This document shows, piece after piece, positions 1 through 8,830 of a DNA stretch of 64,000 bases. How positions within the stretch are numbered: the stretch's first letter is position 1; each line of letters begins with the position of its first letter. A program made the position numbers and the translations under genes. The notes under the pieces are model-generated. The model saw nothing but the letters and a program-made list of their open reading frames with translations. It did not search any database and had not been told where the DNA came from. Source of the stretch: Thalassotalea euphylliae (GTDB taxonomy: Bacteria; Pseudomonadota; Gammaproteobacteria; Enterobacterales; Alteromonadaceae); contig NZ_QUOU01000001.1 of assembly GCF_003390335.1 (NCBI RefSeq), forward strand, positions 1,674,001 through 1,738,000, in the 5' to 3' direction.

Positions 1-973
1 CACCGGCAAAGGCACCGAGCGCATAGCCCAAATAAGGCGTAGCCAGTAGTGTCGCGCCATAGGCGACATAACCAGAGATAATCCCCCAAGGCGCATCTTT
101 TTTACGCACTTGGAACATAATGACTAAGGTCATTGATAAAATGGTCACCGCAACCCAAGATGTCCAATTGGGCATGGCTGCTGGTTGCACAAAATCAGCT
201 GTGCCCCAAATCAAGTTGCCAATAGCCATACCTAAGACGGCCCCAAAATAGAGTTTAAACAACACCATAATGGCATCCATGATACGAGCTGTACCGGAAA
301 CTAAATGCCGCGCGGCCAATTCAGATAAGCCCAAAGTCAGCGATAGGCCGGGGATAAACACAATAATGGCTGAGAGAATGACCAGCGGCATATTAATGTG
401 CGGGTCAAAATTGGTAATGGCTGATGTCAGCAGTGCGCACACCAGTGCTGAAACTGGCTCTAACAGCTCTGTTACGCGTTCGGAACGTCCTGCCCAAAAC
501 ACAAATAGCGAGACAACTAGCCCAAGCAGGCCTGACCAAAACACATCATTCCAGCTTGTGTGCATTAGCATCGCGAAGGCTGCACTTGAAGCGCCAAACG
601 CGACAAATGTAATGGTTTTACCGTAGGGGTTGGGTTTGTTGTAAATTTCTTCGATGCGCTCTATGGCCTCGTCAAGCGTGCGTTGGCCTGAGCTAAGCTC
701 GTCGACTAGTTCGTCAGTACGAGCTAACGAGCCAAGGTCTAAATCACCGGGCTTTACGCGAACAATGTAATTGTGTTCATTGCGCTCTTCGTCAATCAGC
801 ACAAACGTCAAGGAGGTTGGCGTGATAATAAATGACGCTTTGATCCCCAAAAAATTGGCGACACTTTGTAAATGTGCTTCAGAGCGAAACGAATTGGTGC
901 CAAACTTGTGAAGCGCCTTGCCTAAACTAATGATAAATCGACGCTTTTGTTTGAAACTTGCACTTTGCGGCAT
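1..973 (-). CDS. Threonine/serine exporter family protein (ThrE type), 3' end outside window
   Basis: Reading the minus strand from an ATG at 973 gives an open frame of 324 codons that runs off the left edge. The soluble N-terminal part includes the stretches LGKALHKFGTN and ITPTSLTFVLIDEE followed by an acidic helix ending NKPNPYGKT. After it come at least seven hydrophobic segments, which matches the ThrE/YjjP-YjjB exporter family with both domains in one chain (DUF1212 plus the DUF3815-like membrane part). Members export threonine, serine or other small molecules across the inner membrane; the substrate here is inferred from the family only. An in-frame stop lies upstream of the chosen ATG, and the ribosome site is weak. 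The reading frame shows no damage. Confidence 0.85.
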   Translation of the reverse strand, partial: MPQSASFKQKRRFIISLGKALHKFGTNSFRSEAHLQSVANFLGIKASFIITPTSLTFVLIDEERNEHNYIVRVKPGDLDLGSLARTDELVDELSSGQRTLDEAIERIEEIYNKPNPYGKTITFVAFGASSAAFAMLMHTSWNDVFWSGLLGLVVSLFVFWAGRSERVTELLEPVSALVCALLTSAITNFDPHINMPLVILSAIIVFIPGLSLTLGLSELAARHLVSGTARIMDAIMVLFKLYFGAVLGMAIGNLIWGTADFVQPAAMPNWTSWVAVTILSMTLVIMFQVRKKDAPWGIISGYVAYGATLLATPYLGYALGAFAG

Positions 974-1241
974 GCGGGTGGTGACTCTTTTGATGCTGGT
1001 GTTGGCTCTAGCTTTGACTATGGTAAACAAATCTTGCTAGTTTTACAGTTAAAACTTGATTTGACAGGCGTTTATGGTGCTTTTATCACCGAAACTGCGC
1101 ACGGGGATAACTGGGCGATGGTCAACATTAACAGTGAAAGATAACATTCAAAAGTAACGTTGAAATGCTAACACAACGCCCCCAAAAACAAATTAGCGCG
1201 TACAATTTTAGTTAACATGCAGCAATTAAAAGGAAGCACAA

Positions 1242-1418
1242 ATGACTCTGCTGATTATTTTGGCTTTGGTTTTTCTCAGTGTTGCCATTATGGTGGTCTT
1301 GGGGGAAAAGTTCGGTAAACCGCTCGACCAGCCCACTCAACAAAAATACAGCAAAATTTTAATTGTATTGGTCTTTGCCTCACTGTTTATCGCGATACTG
1401 AAAAATGCCTTTGGTTAA
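1242..1418 (+). CDS. Small two-helix membrane protein, 58 residues, unknown function
   Basis: An ATG at 1242 is preceded by a good ribosome site (AAAAGGA, 7 bases upstream) and opens a 58-codon frame. The product has a hydrophobic N-terminal helix (residues 2-20), a short charged hydrophilic loop (about 21-37, containing EKFGKPLDQ) and a second hydrophobic helix (about 38-53). This is the layout of a small inner-membrane hairpin protein. It lies between the divergent ThrE-like gene and the convergent NRDE gene, so it is a single-gene unit. I do not recognise the family. The strong ribosome site and clean two-helix hydropathy argue that it is real. Confidence 0.6.
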   Translation: MTLLIILALVFLSVAIMVVLGEKFGKPLDQPTQQKYSKILIVLVFASLFIAILKNAFG

Positions 1419-1480
1419 GCAAAGTAAGCATTTGGGGCTTGCGACCTTAGCTGTCATTACAGCTGGCACTGTACCAGCCA

Positions 1481-2266
1481 CTACACCTGCCATTGAAAAG
1501 TGGCGTGGTTACTTATATCGCTGCTTGCTTGATAGGTAAATTCGCTCACTTGCGCTACACCCGCGTGGGAAAGCGTATAAATGCACGATGAACGGGTACC
1601 GTATTCTTCCCCTTGAATAAATATCGCGCTGAGCTGCTTTTCCCAGTCGTACGGCAGCCCGGTATTCGGCAGCAGATTATCCGGTGCCGTTTGTTTATCG
1701 GTCAGTAATGCCTGCAATTCTTCGTGGCGAATATCGCTGTGCGTATTTACGTAGTGCTCTAGCGCTTGTTCGCCCTTCGCCATTTTCGGCCAAATATCGT
1801 CAAATGCACCATTACACAGGCTAAAAAAGCCCGATTGTTTGTGGGTAAGTGTTTGATTGACACTATCAAAGCAAGTCAGCCCCGCCTTGTTACGCCAAGC
1901 ATTGTTGCGCCAGATATCACCCCACAATAAGTTAAAGCCTTGGTATTTATTGCTACTTGCCGTGAGGTATGCGCTTAGCTCGTTACTTGTCACCTCGTGA
2001 GCACTCAGTACTAAATCGCCACGGCTTTGATATTCACGGCTATTATCAATCGGGAGTTTGCGAAAGTTGGTCAGTGCGGCAAATTGTCCAGTTTTAGCGA
2101 TTGCCATCCAAGTGCCACCTGCGGCCAAGTCTTTCCCTGCGAGCAATTGGTTATCTGGCCACCAGTGCATTGCTTGGGTCGGTCGCTGATGGAATTCATC
2201 GCGATTGGCGGCGATGATAAGCGGATATTGGGGATGTTGATGTAAGGCAATAAACAAAATACACAT
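1481..2266 (-). CDS. NRDE family protein (TANGO2-like)
   Basis: The 261-residue product begins MCILFIA and carries the family-defining NRDE sequence near residue 20 (IIAANRDEF), followed by the GGTWMAI motif of the NRDE/DUF833 family (eukaryotic relatives: TANGO2, T10). The second residue is the conserved cysteine, which supports this start. Family members are thought to be N-terminal-nucleophile-fold proteins; TANGO2 has been linked to heme and lipid metabolism, but the bacterial role is not established. The gene is divergent from the class II aldolase gene across about 120 bases and convergent with the small membrane protein gene. Length is normal for the family. Confidence 0.85.
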   Translation of the reverse strand: MCILFIALHQHPQYPLIIAANRDEFHQRPTQAMHWWPDNQLLAGKDLAAGGTWMAIAKTGQFAALTNFRKLPIDNSREYQSRGDLVLSAHEVTSNELSAYLTASSNKYQGFNLLWGDIWRNNAWRNKAGLTCFDSVNQTLTHKQSGFFSLCNGAFDDIWPKMAKGEQALEHYVNTHSDIRHEELQALLTDKQTAPDNLLPNTGLPYDWEKQLSAIFIQGEEYGTRSSCIYTLSHAGVAQVSEFTYQASSDISNHATFQWQV

Positions 2267-2384
2267 GCTTGCTACAGTATTTGGCGAAATTATGAATAAT
2301 CGCTATAAGTTAGCGGATCCCGACCTTTAACAAAAGCTTGGGCTGCGCTAAAGTTAGCGCCAGCGCGAAAAAGTGGAAAATAAC

Positions 2385-3155
2385 ATGTTCGAACTCCCTC
2401 AACTTAACCTTAAAGACAAAGTGTCAGACACCGAGTGGCAAACTCGCATTGATTTAGCGGCTTGTTATCGCTTGGCCTACCTACATGGCTGGGATGATTT
2501 AATTTATACCCATATCTCAGCGCGTATTCCGGGTACGGATGAATTTTTGATTAACGCGTTTGGTTTGGCATTTGATGAAATCACCGCCTCAAACCTAGTA
2601 AAAATTGACCTTGACGGCAATATTTTAGACAGCGACTGTCCGTTTGAAATTAACCCTGCTGGTTTTACTATTCACAGTGCTGTGCACCAAGTGCGTCACG
2701 ATGCGATGTGCGTGATGCACTTGCATACCAATGAGCTTATTTCGGTAGCTACGTTGAAAGAAGGCTTATTGCCACTGAGCCAATACTCAGCATTTGCGCT
2801 GGCATCAATGAGCTATCACGGCTACGAAGGCTTAGCAGTAAACGAAGATGAAAAAGCACGCCTGCAAGCCGATTTGGGTAATGCCAATTTTATGTTGTTG
2901 CGCAATCACGGCGGATTAACGTGCGGTCAGACAATCGGCGATGCATTTATGCACATGTACGATTTAACACGCGCGTGCCAAGTGCAGTTGCAAGTACAAG
3001 CCACTGGCGCTGAGCTAATCGAGATTGAGCAGAGTATTGTTGACAATATTAAAGCGCAAGCGAACGTAGTACATACGGGATTAACTGGTGGGCAAAAATC
3101 ATGGCCGGCTATGTTGCGCCGTATTTATCGCCTAGACCCGAGTTTTGCGAGCTAA
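2385..3155 (+). CDS. Class II aldolase/adducin family protein
   Basis: The 256-residue product has the class II aldolase fold. The zinc-site histidines are visible in MHLHTNE (H112, H114) and NHGG (H175). The segment PAGFTIHSAVHQVR is adducin-like, and the position that holds the catalytic Glu in fuculose-phosphate aldolase does not appear to be Glu, so the chemistry may differ from a true aldolase. I chose the ATG at 2385 over an in-frame GTG at 2373 because GTGGA lies at ribosome-site distance from it. It is the first of three same-strand genes with an enolase-superfamily enzyme and a sugar-phosphate mutarotase, which points to carbohydrate or sugar-acid metabolism. The substrate is unknown. 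Confidence 0.8.
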   Translation: MFELPQLNLKDKVSDTEWQTRIDLAACYRLAYLHGWDDLIYTHISARIPGTDEFLINAFGLAFDEITASNLVKIDLDGNILDSDCPFEINPAGFTIHSAVHQVRHDAMCVMHLHTNELISVATLKEGLLPLSQYSAFALASMSYHGYEGLAVNEDEKARLQADLGNANFMLLRNHGGLTCGQTIGDAFMHMYDLTRACQVQLQVQATGAELIEIEQSIVDNIKAQANVVHTGLTGGQKSWPAMLRRIYRLDPSFAS

Positions 3156-3228
3156 CGCAAAACGTAGCAGTTTAAATTAGTGGCATCCAGTCGCCCCTAA
3201 ACTTTACCAATACAATAGAGACACCCCG

Positions 3229-4404
3229 ATGAAAATAACACACGTAGAAATTTTTGATATTCATTGCCCAGAGCGCCCGCCGTGGAACCCAGTTTTTGTT
3301 CGCATTCATACAGACGAAGGTATTCACGGGCTAGGTGAAGCCGGTTTAGCTTACGACTGGGGGCACAGCGCCGCCGCCGCAATGATCAAGGAAATATCTG
3401 AGGCGGTGTTAATCGGCTTTAACCCGTTTCAAACTGAATTGCTTTGGTCGCGCATGTTGCGCGAAAGTTTCTGGGGACTCGGTGGTGGCCCAGTACTTTA
3501 TGCCGCAATGAGTGCTATTGATACTGCCCTTTGGGACATTAAAGGCAAAGCCTTGGGGTTACCTGTGTATCAGCTATTGGGCGGTAAAACCAATACTAAG
3601 CTGCGCACTTATGCCAGCCAATTGCAATTTGACTGGGACAAAGAGTGTAAGAAACTTATCGAGCCAGCGGAGTACGCAGAAGCAGCATTAAAAGCGATGG
3701 CCGAAGGTTACGATGCGGTGAAAGTTGACCCTATCGTGTATGACGCCAATGGTGAGTCTTCGTTTGATCGCACTAAATTATTTACTAAGCCGCAAATGCG
3801 CTTATTCGGGGATCGCTTGCGGGCGATCCGCGATGCCGTGGGTGAAGACGTGGATATCATTTTTGAATCACATTCATTGATGGGCGCAGCGTCGGCCATT
3901 CAAATGGGGGAAGTGATCGAAGAAGTTGGCTGTATGATGTATGAAGAGCCAGTGAACTACTTAAACTCGAAAGTACACAAAAAAGTGTCTGATCGCGTGA
4001 ATGTCCCCATTGCTGGTGGTGAACGTTTATACCATCGCTGGGATGTGCGTCCGTACTTTGAAGATCAAAGCATTGATGTACTGCAGCCAGATGTTGGCTT
4101 ATGTGGTGGCTTTACCGAAGCGAAAAAAGTATGTGATTACGCTGATACCTACGATATTCGAGTCCAAGCGCATGTGTGTGGTGGCCCAGTCGCAACGGCC
4201 GCTTCATTACACCTTGAAACGGCAATTCCCAACTTTTTAATTCACGAACATCACACCTACGCCATTAAAGCGTGGAACCGCGAGTTGTGTATTCAAGATC
4301 CACAGCCGAAAGACGGCTTCTTTGAAGTGTCTGAAACGCCGGGCATTGGTATTGAGTTAAACGACGAAGTTGTTAAGCGCTCACCACACGTAACGGTTAA
4401 GTAG
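3229..4404 (+). CDS. Mandelate racemase/muconate lactonizing enzyme family protein (probable sugar-acid dehydratase)
   Basis: The 391 residues form an enolase-superfamily enzyme: N-terminal capping domain (about 1-120) then a TIM barrel. Likely active-site residues are K165 in AVKVDP, metal ligands E213 (IIFESHS), E239/E240 (YEEPV) and E265 (AGGERLY), and H315 in VQAHVCGGP. This arrangement is common in acid-sugar dehydratases such as galactonate or arabinonate dehydratase, which abstract the alpha proton of an aldonate and release water. The exact substrate cannot be read from sequence. The start at 3229 follows ACCCCG at weak ribosome-site distance. It sits 73 bases after the class II aldolase gene and 31 bases before the mutarotase gene, probably in one operon. 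Confidence 0.85.
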   Translation: MKITHVEIFDIHCPERPPWNPVFVRIHTDEGIHGLGEAGLAYDWGHSAAAAMIKEISEAVLIGFNPFQTELLWSRMLRESFWGLGGGPVLYAAMSAIDTALWDIKGKALGLPVYQLLGGKTNTKLRTYASQLQFDWDKECKKLIEPAEYAEAALKAMAEGYDAVKVDPIVYDANGESSFDRTKLFTKPQMRLFGDRLRAIRDAVGEDVDIIFESHSLMGAASAIQMGEVIEEVGCMMYEEPVNYLNSKVHKKVSDRVNVPIAGGERLYHRWDVRPYFEDQSIDVLQPDVGLCGGFTEAKKVCDYADTYDIRVQAHVCGGPVATAASLHLETAIPNFLIHEHHTYAIKAWNRELCIQDPQPKDGFFEVSETPGIGIELNDEVVKRSPHVTVK

Positions 4405-4435
4405 CGCCCATGTAAATAAGCGAAGGAAAAATTGA

Positions 4436-5350
4436 ATGACTGTGATTGCCGAACCGCCGATGCCTGAAAATGTCATCGCCAAACACGAGGCTGGTCAGCT
4501 AACACAAACTGGCTTGGCCGGTTCACTCGAACAACTGGTGATTGAGCATCAGCACTGCACAGCACGTGTTAGTTTATACGGGGGGCACGTGCTAGCGTGG
4601 CAACCTAAAGGCGAGCAAGAAGTGTTTTGGTTATCGAAGTCGCCAAGCTACCAAGCCGGTAAAGCGATTCGCGGCGGGGTTCCATTGTGTTGGCCTTGGT
4701 TTGGTGGGTGGCTTGGTACTCAGCCAGAAGCGGCTAAGGCTGGTAATCACGGTTTTGCTCGCACTGTATTGTGGCAACTGGCAAACCATGTGATTGACGA
4801 CAAAAGTGTCACCATTGAGCTAGTGTGGCAGGGAAGTCAGCAACACCCCGTGTGGCCGTATCACGCAAAGGTGACACAAAAACTGAAATTTGGGCAAACG
4901 TTTGAACAGCAGTTTATTGTTGAAAACTTAGCAAGTGAGGCGTTTGAGTTTACCGGTGCCTTACACAGTTATTTTGCCGTCAGCAGCCCTGCGCAAGTGA
5001 CAGCTCCTGCACTGGATAACGTATTATTTGATTGCAAATTAACGGGTAATCAACAGCAACGAGAAGTGTTGAGCAATCTGGTGGGCCCGCTTGATCGCAT
5101 TTATCACAGCCAAGCAGAAATGGCGCTCATCGACACAGGCTTTGGCCGCGTTATTCGCATCGCGCCGCAAAATGTTAAGCAATGGGTGTTGTGGAATCCG
5201 GGGCAAGCGGTCGCGCAAGGCATGGCCGATGTGCACCAAGGTGGCGAGCAAGAATATGTTTGCTTAGAAGCCGCTAACACCCAGTGGTTAACCGTAGAGG
5301 CAGGACAGTCGCTAAGCTTTGGACAGGTAATTAGTGTAGCGCCTTTATAA
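4436..5350 (+). CDS. D-hexose-6-phosphate mutarotase (YeaD family)
   Basis: The 304-residue product matches the YeaD/YMR099c branch of aldose 1-epimerase-like proteins. Visible signatures are YGGHVLAWQP near residue 48, the active-site stretch GGVPLCWPWFGG, NHGFART and FTGALHSYFAV. These enzymes interconvert alpha and beta anomers of glucose-6-phosphate and related sugar phosphates in the cytoplasm. An AAGGAAAAA ribosome site precedes the ATG. It is the last gene of the three-gene run with the aldolase-like and dehydratase genes. In Escherichia coli yeaD neighbours gapA, so the pairing here with sugar-acid genes is different. Confidence 0.85.
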   Translation: MTVIAEPPMPENVIAKHEAGQLTQTGLAGSLEQLVIEHQHCTARVSLYGGHVLAWQPKGEQEVFWLSKSPSYQAGKAIRGGVPLCWPWFGGWLGTQPEAAKAGNHGFARTVLWQLANHVIDDKSVTIELVWQGSQQHPVWPYHAKVTQKLKFGQTFEQQFIVENLASEAFEFTGALHSYFAVSSPAQVTAPALDNVLFDCKLTGNQQQREVLSNLVGPLDRIYHSQAEMALIDTGFGRVIRIAPQNVKQWVLWNPGQAVAQGMADVHQGGEQEYVCLEAANTQWLTVEAGQSLSFGQVISVAPL

Positions 5351-5425
5351 CTGCTCGGTAAGCATAAGCAGGGCTAACGTTTGTTAAAACCTGCTTGCGT
5401 TTGATTTTATTGCTGCTCAATTAAA

Positions 5426-5448
5426 TGACGCTTGATTTACAAGCGTCA
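5426..5448. terminator. Stem-loop between convergent genes
   Basis: TGACGCTT pairs with AAGCGTCA around a 7-base loop, between the ends of the mutarotase gene and the diguanylate cyclase gene. The run after the stem is only weakly T- or A-rich, so a terminator is likely from position rather than proven. Confidence 0.45.
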
Positions 5449-5466
5449 GATTAAAATGGCGAACAA

Positions 5467-6921
5467 TTAAGGCTCAGCCTTAGCTGCCGTTAACTCATGC
5501 ATAACCACGCAATTTCGTCCTTTGGCTTTCGCTTGATACAGCGCCCGATCGGCCAGTTGCACAATATCATTAAGTGACTCACCCGCTAATTGCCCCTCAG
5601 CCAGACCAAAGCTAGCGGTCACTTGCAGCGGTGTTGCTACATCAGGTGCTGTAATTTTCAGCGCTTCGATTGATTGCCGCATTCGCTCGGCTATGCGATA
5701 AGCTTGCTCGCTGTCTGTGTCGGGTAACATCATAATAAATTCTTCGCCGCCCCAACGGGCAACGACATCAAATTGACGAAGTGATTGTGAGAGTTGCTTG
5801 GCAATCACCTTGAGTACTTCATCTCCGGCAAGATGGCCGTGTTTGTCGTTAATACTTTTAAACTTATCGATATCGGTGATCACCACCGATAAAAATCGGT
5901 GTTTGTTGCGGATATCATCGGCTTTCCAATTAATAAAGCTACGATTGGGTAGCTGGGTTAAGAAGTCGGTTTCTGAGTCTTTTACCAAATCGTTTTTAAA
6001 CGTAGTAATGTTGTATTCAAACGCAAAATACAAGGCCAATGACACGAGGAAAAATATCAGTACGGTACTGACCAATTGCTGCCAGTAAAGACTCTGCTGA
6101 TAAGGTGGCGGCGCGACCAGGTACATGTCCCACTTTAACGCAGGAATTGCGATTTTACTGATGATGTAGTCGCTGCCATCCACCTCGACCAAATGATTTG
6201 CTTGCCCTTGCTGCTCCATAGCGTGGTATGGCTCAAACCATGGCAGGCTAGACAAGTTAACGATTTCATCACGGCGGTGATGACTTTCGGTTTTCATTAA
6301 CGAAGAAGATGTCAGCGTAATGTCGTTGTGCTGATCGGCCACAAAAAGCTCGTAGCCAAAATCATCGCTAAATGTGCGAAAACGCGCCGAAAATTCATCT
6401 AAATCAACACCAACGCCAGTAAAGCCGAGAAACTTACCGTCATCATCGCGCAATTTCACATCGAAATAAAGGTGCGGGTTTTCAGCGTTGCCAATATCAG
6501 CAATTTGCTCTTCAGGTAACGACTTTAAGCGATGAAACCATTCGGCTTGTTGATCGGAAAGTGAAGTTTCCTTACCGTTGGAGTCGAGCATCAAATTGTG
6601 TTGTTCAACCGCAACAAACGCGAGCAGCTTGTAGGCGTTACTAAAGCCGTGCAAGTACGAACGCACTTGTGCCTTATCCAACTGAGGCGCCTGCACAGTT
6701 TGTTTGATGTAATAACTGTTCGCCATGTGATGCGCGATAGTCAGTGGGCGAATAATTTCGCTGGTCGCGAGCGTGAGTAGTGGCACTACTGCCTGCTGTT
6801 GATGGTGGATATGATCTCGTATGACCTTGTTAAAGGTAAAATACGAGGTCATGATCAGGACGATGACGGTGGTGATAAAAATTAATGTCACATGTCGGTC
6901 AAATCGCTTTGTTAGCCTCAT
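5467..6921 (-). CDS. Membrane-bound diguanylate cyclase (Cache-like sensor plus GGDEF domain)
   Basis: The 484-residue protein has an N-terminal transmembrane helix (about 12-30), a periplasmic sensor region of about 250 residues resembling a dCache domain, a second transmembrane helix (about 283-305) and a C-terminal GGDEF domain. The catalytic motif is GGEEF (residues 391-395), an active variant. An RxxD inhibitory site (R382-D385) sits exactly five residues before it, so product inhibition by cyclic-di-GMP is likely retained. The domain makes cyclic-di-GMP from two GTP in response to an extracellular ligand, which is unknown. No EAL domain is present. The gene is followed by mutarotase in convergent orientation and lies 74 bases downstream of mutH. 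Confidence 0.92.
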   Translation of the reverse strand: MRLTKRFDRHVTLIFITTVIVLIMTSYFTFNKVIRDHIHHQQQAVVPLLTLATSEIIRPLTIAHHMANSYYIKQTVQAPQLDKAQVRSYLHGFSNAYKLLAFVAVEQHNLMLDSNGKETSLSDQQAEWFHRLKSLPEEQIADIGNAENPHLYFDVKLRDDDGKFLGFTGVGVDLDEFSARFRTFSDDFGYELFVADQHNDITLTSSSLMKTESHHRRDEIVNLSSLPWFEPYHAMEQQGQANHLVEVDGSDYIISKIAIPALKWDMYLVAPPPYQQSLYWQQLVSTVLIFFLVSLALYFAFEYNITTFKNDLVKDSETDFLTQLPNRSFINWKADDIRNKHRFLSVVITDIDKFKSINDKHGHLAGDEVLKVIAKQLSQSLRQFDVVARWGGEEFIMMLPDTDSEQAYRIAERMRQSIEALKITAPDVATPLQVTASFGLAEGQLAGESLNDIVQLADRALYQAKAKGRNCVVMHELTAAKAEP

Positions 6922-6995
6922 GCTAAAGACTCGTCAATACTGCTACGGAAATCGCCAGTATAGTATTAATGTTAATACAGTGCTGCAACAAGTGA

Positions 6996-7679
6996 CTAAC
7001 CAATACGCAAATTTTTGCGGATTAACGCGCGTGTAAAGGGTATTTTTAAATAAAAGCCGCGTGGTAAAGTTTTAAATGGCCGGCCGTGTTTGTCGAAGGC
7101 ATCTGTTTTCACTTTACTGTTCGCCGCTTTTGGCCTGAGCTGCATGACTTGCCCGTGTTTACCACTGATATTCTCAACTTCCCCTAGCACTATCATATCG
7201 ATAAGTTCTTGCCAGTCGTTGGCAAGCAAGGTTTCTTCTTCCGCAGAAGGTGACCACAAAAATGGCATAGCGACAATGCGCTCAGGCACGGGAATCTCGC
7301 GCTCGGCGACAATTGGCACCCACAACACCCGTTTGAGCTTATTTTTTACGTGACTATTTTGCCAAGTGGCTCCGACGAGTCCGGTGAGTGGCGCGACACT
7401 GACAAAGGTGGTTTCTAGCGGCTTACCGTCACGGTTAATGGGGATTGTTTTTAGTTCAATACCAAGTTCTGGGAAGTCAGGCTCTGGCTTGGAGCCTGCG
7501 GTCGCCCCCAAAGTATACTCCAACAACTGTCCCGGCCAACCTTTGTCACGGCGCAAATTAGCCGGCACGGCAATACCGGCTTGATGGGCTATTTCGCCTA
7601 AGGTGTAACCCGCCAAACTTTGTGCCTTAGTGATCAGTGTTTGCTCGGAATCGGGAATATTTTCTTGTGGGGTAATCAT
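6996..7679 (-). CDS. mutH: DNA mismatch repair endonuclease MutH
   Basis: The 227-residue product is full length for MutH. The PD-(D/E)xK nuclease centre is visible as D68, E75 and K77 in DFPELGIELKTIP, with E54 (QLLEYTLG) as the further conserved acid, all at spacing like the Escherichia coli residues. MutH nicks the unmethylated strand at hemimethylated GATC when activated by MutS-MutL, so the strain should use Dam-directed repair. It is transcribed away from rppH across a short intergenic region, the usual gammaproteobacterial neighbourhood. The ribosome site before the ATG is weak, but the N-terminus aligns with the family length. Confidence 0.96.
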   Translation of the reverse strand: MITPQENIPDSEQTLITKAQSLAGYTLGEIAHQAGIAVPANLRRDKGWPGQLLEYTLGATAGSKPEPDFPELGIELKTIPINRDGKPLETTFVSVAPLTGLVGATWQNSHVKNKLKRVLWVPIVAEREIPVPERIVAMPFLWSPSAEEETLLANDWQELIDMIVLGEVENISGKHGQVMQLRPKAANSKVKTDAFDKHGRPFKTLPRGFYLKIPFTRALIRKNLRIG

Positions 7680-7816
7680 TTAGTCGCGCAATATACAGGT
7701 TTGCCGACATTCTAACCCGATTAATCGCAAGCAAAAAATAATCTGGCAAATAATTTGCTCAGGCCAAGAGTTTGTGGAAGAATCAAATCATAACGAATTT
7801 GTTGCTGGGAGTTCCT

Positions 7817-8323
7817 GTGATAGATGCCGAAGGCTATCGAGCCAACGTCGGCATAGTAATAATCAATGACAGGGGACAAGTATTTTGGGCAAGACGTTTT
7901 GGGCAACATTCATGGCAGTTTCCACAAGGTGGAATTGACGAAGGCGAGTCAGCAGAAAAAACCCTTTATCGTGAACTATACGAAGAAGTGGGCTTAAAGC
8001 CTGAGCATGTCAAAATTGTTGCAACAAGCAAACATTGGCTGAGATACAAATTACCAAAGAGATTTATCAGACACGATAGTAAACCCGTATGTATTGGGCA
8101 AAAACAAAAATGGTTTTTGTTGAAACTGGTCGCAGATGATTCTGCGGTTAATTTAATCCATTCGTCGCACCCTGAATTCGACGACTGGCGTTGGGTAAGC
8201 TACTGGTATCCTGTCAGACAGGTAGTATCTTTTAAGAAGGATGTTTATCGCAAAGTGATGAAAGAGTTTGCTTCGCACGCAATGCCATTTCATCGTCATG
8301 ACCGTAGAAAACGTCGTAACTGA
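7817..8323 (+). CDS. rppH: RNA pyrophosphohydrolase RppH
   Basis: The product removes pyrophosphate from the 5' end of triphosphorylated mRNA, the trigger for RNase E-dependent decay. The Nudix box is intact (GGIDEGESAEKTLYRELYEE), and ARRFGQHSWQFPQGGI is characteristic of RppH. A longer in-frame ATG exists at 7772, but I choose the GTG at 7817: it gives the family N-terminus (VIDAEGYRANVGIV) and has GGGAG five to six bases upstream. That gives 168 residues; the C-terminus is basic and slightly longer than in Escherichia coli. It is followed by a terminator-like hairpin and, after an inverted-repeat element, by its usual partner ptsP. Confidence 0.96.
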   Translation: MIDAEGYRANVGIVIINDRGQVFWARRFGQHSWQFPQGGIDEGESAEKTLYRELYEEVGLKPEHVKIVATSKHWLRYKLPKRFIRHDSKPVCIGQKQKWFLLKLVADDSAVNLIHSSHPEFDDWRWVSYWYPVRQVVSFKKDVYRKVMKEFASHAMPFHRHDRRKRRN

Positions 8324-8354
8324 TTGTCGTAAAAGATTATTATTATGTGAAAAT

Positions 8355-8380
8355 CGCCTGCTTTATGCGGGCGCTTTTAT
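8355..8380 (+). terminator. rppH terminator
   Basis: CGCCTGC pairs with GCGGGCG (one G-U pair) around a short TTTAT loop and is followed by CTTTTATT. It lies 30 bases after the rppH stop. Confidence 0.6.
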
Positions 8381-8408
8381 TATCTGCTACTAACTTTTAT
8401 TATCTTTT

Positions 8409-8674
8409 ATACCAATTGAATTAATTAATTGATCAATTCAGAGCGCTGTCAGCGGTGGGAGAACAAGCCAAATTTTTGTTGATATAGTTGTTCTACATCT
8501 CATCAATTTGGCGCCGTTATCGCGACGCTGACACGCTCCCAAAGGGCGAGTTTAAAAGGTTCATATGCTGCGTTATTGATTTTGACAAGGGAGCGACCAT
8601 TCTCTGCAATCAATGCCTTGCCTCTGAACCTTTTAATTCTCGCTGAATGATTAAGTATTTATTTCAATTGGTAT
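8409..8674. repeat. 266-bp nested inverted-repeat element between rppH and ptsP
   Basis: Perfect 12-base ends face each other: ATACCAATTGAA at 8409-8420 and its complement TTCAATTGGTAT at 8663-8674. Inside are further inverted pairs: AAAAGGTTCA (8554-8563) with TGAACCTTTT (8625-8634), and CCAAAT with ATTTGG around a TTGTTCTACATC centre near 8467-8512. There is no reading frame of note. The layout suggests a non-autonomous, MITE-like dispersed repeat or a large RNA fold. I recall similar ACCAATTG-bounded elements in marine Alteromonadales genomes, but only one copy is visible here. Confidence 0.7.
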
Positions 8675-8830
8675 TAAATAACAACGGAGCCCATTTCACC
8701 CATTCTCATTGTCAAATATCAATTGCATGTCACTTTTAATCGGTATACTAATCATAACTGAGCTAATGGCGCAGTATGCGCCCAGAAAATGAATCGAAAA
8801 GTAATAGATAAAAAATAGAAAAGGAATTGC

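Noticed and set aside
947..1144. 65-codon plus-strand frame overlapping the start of the ThrE-like gene
   Set aside because: It has no ribosome site or family resemblance and overlaps the well-supported minus-strand gene and its promoter region.
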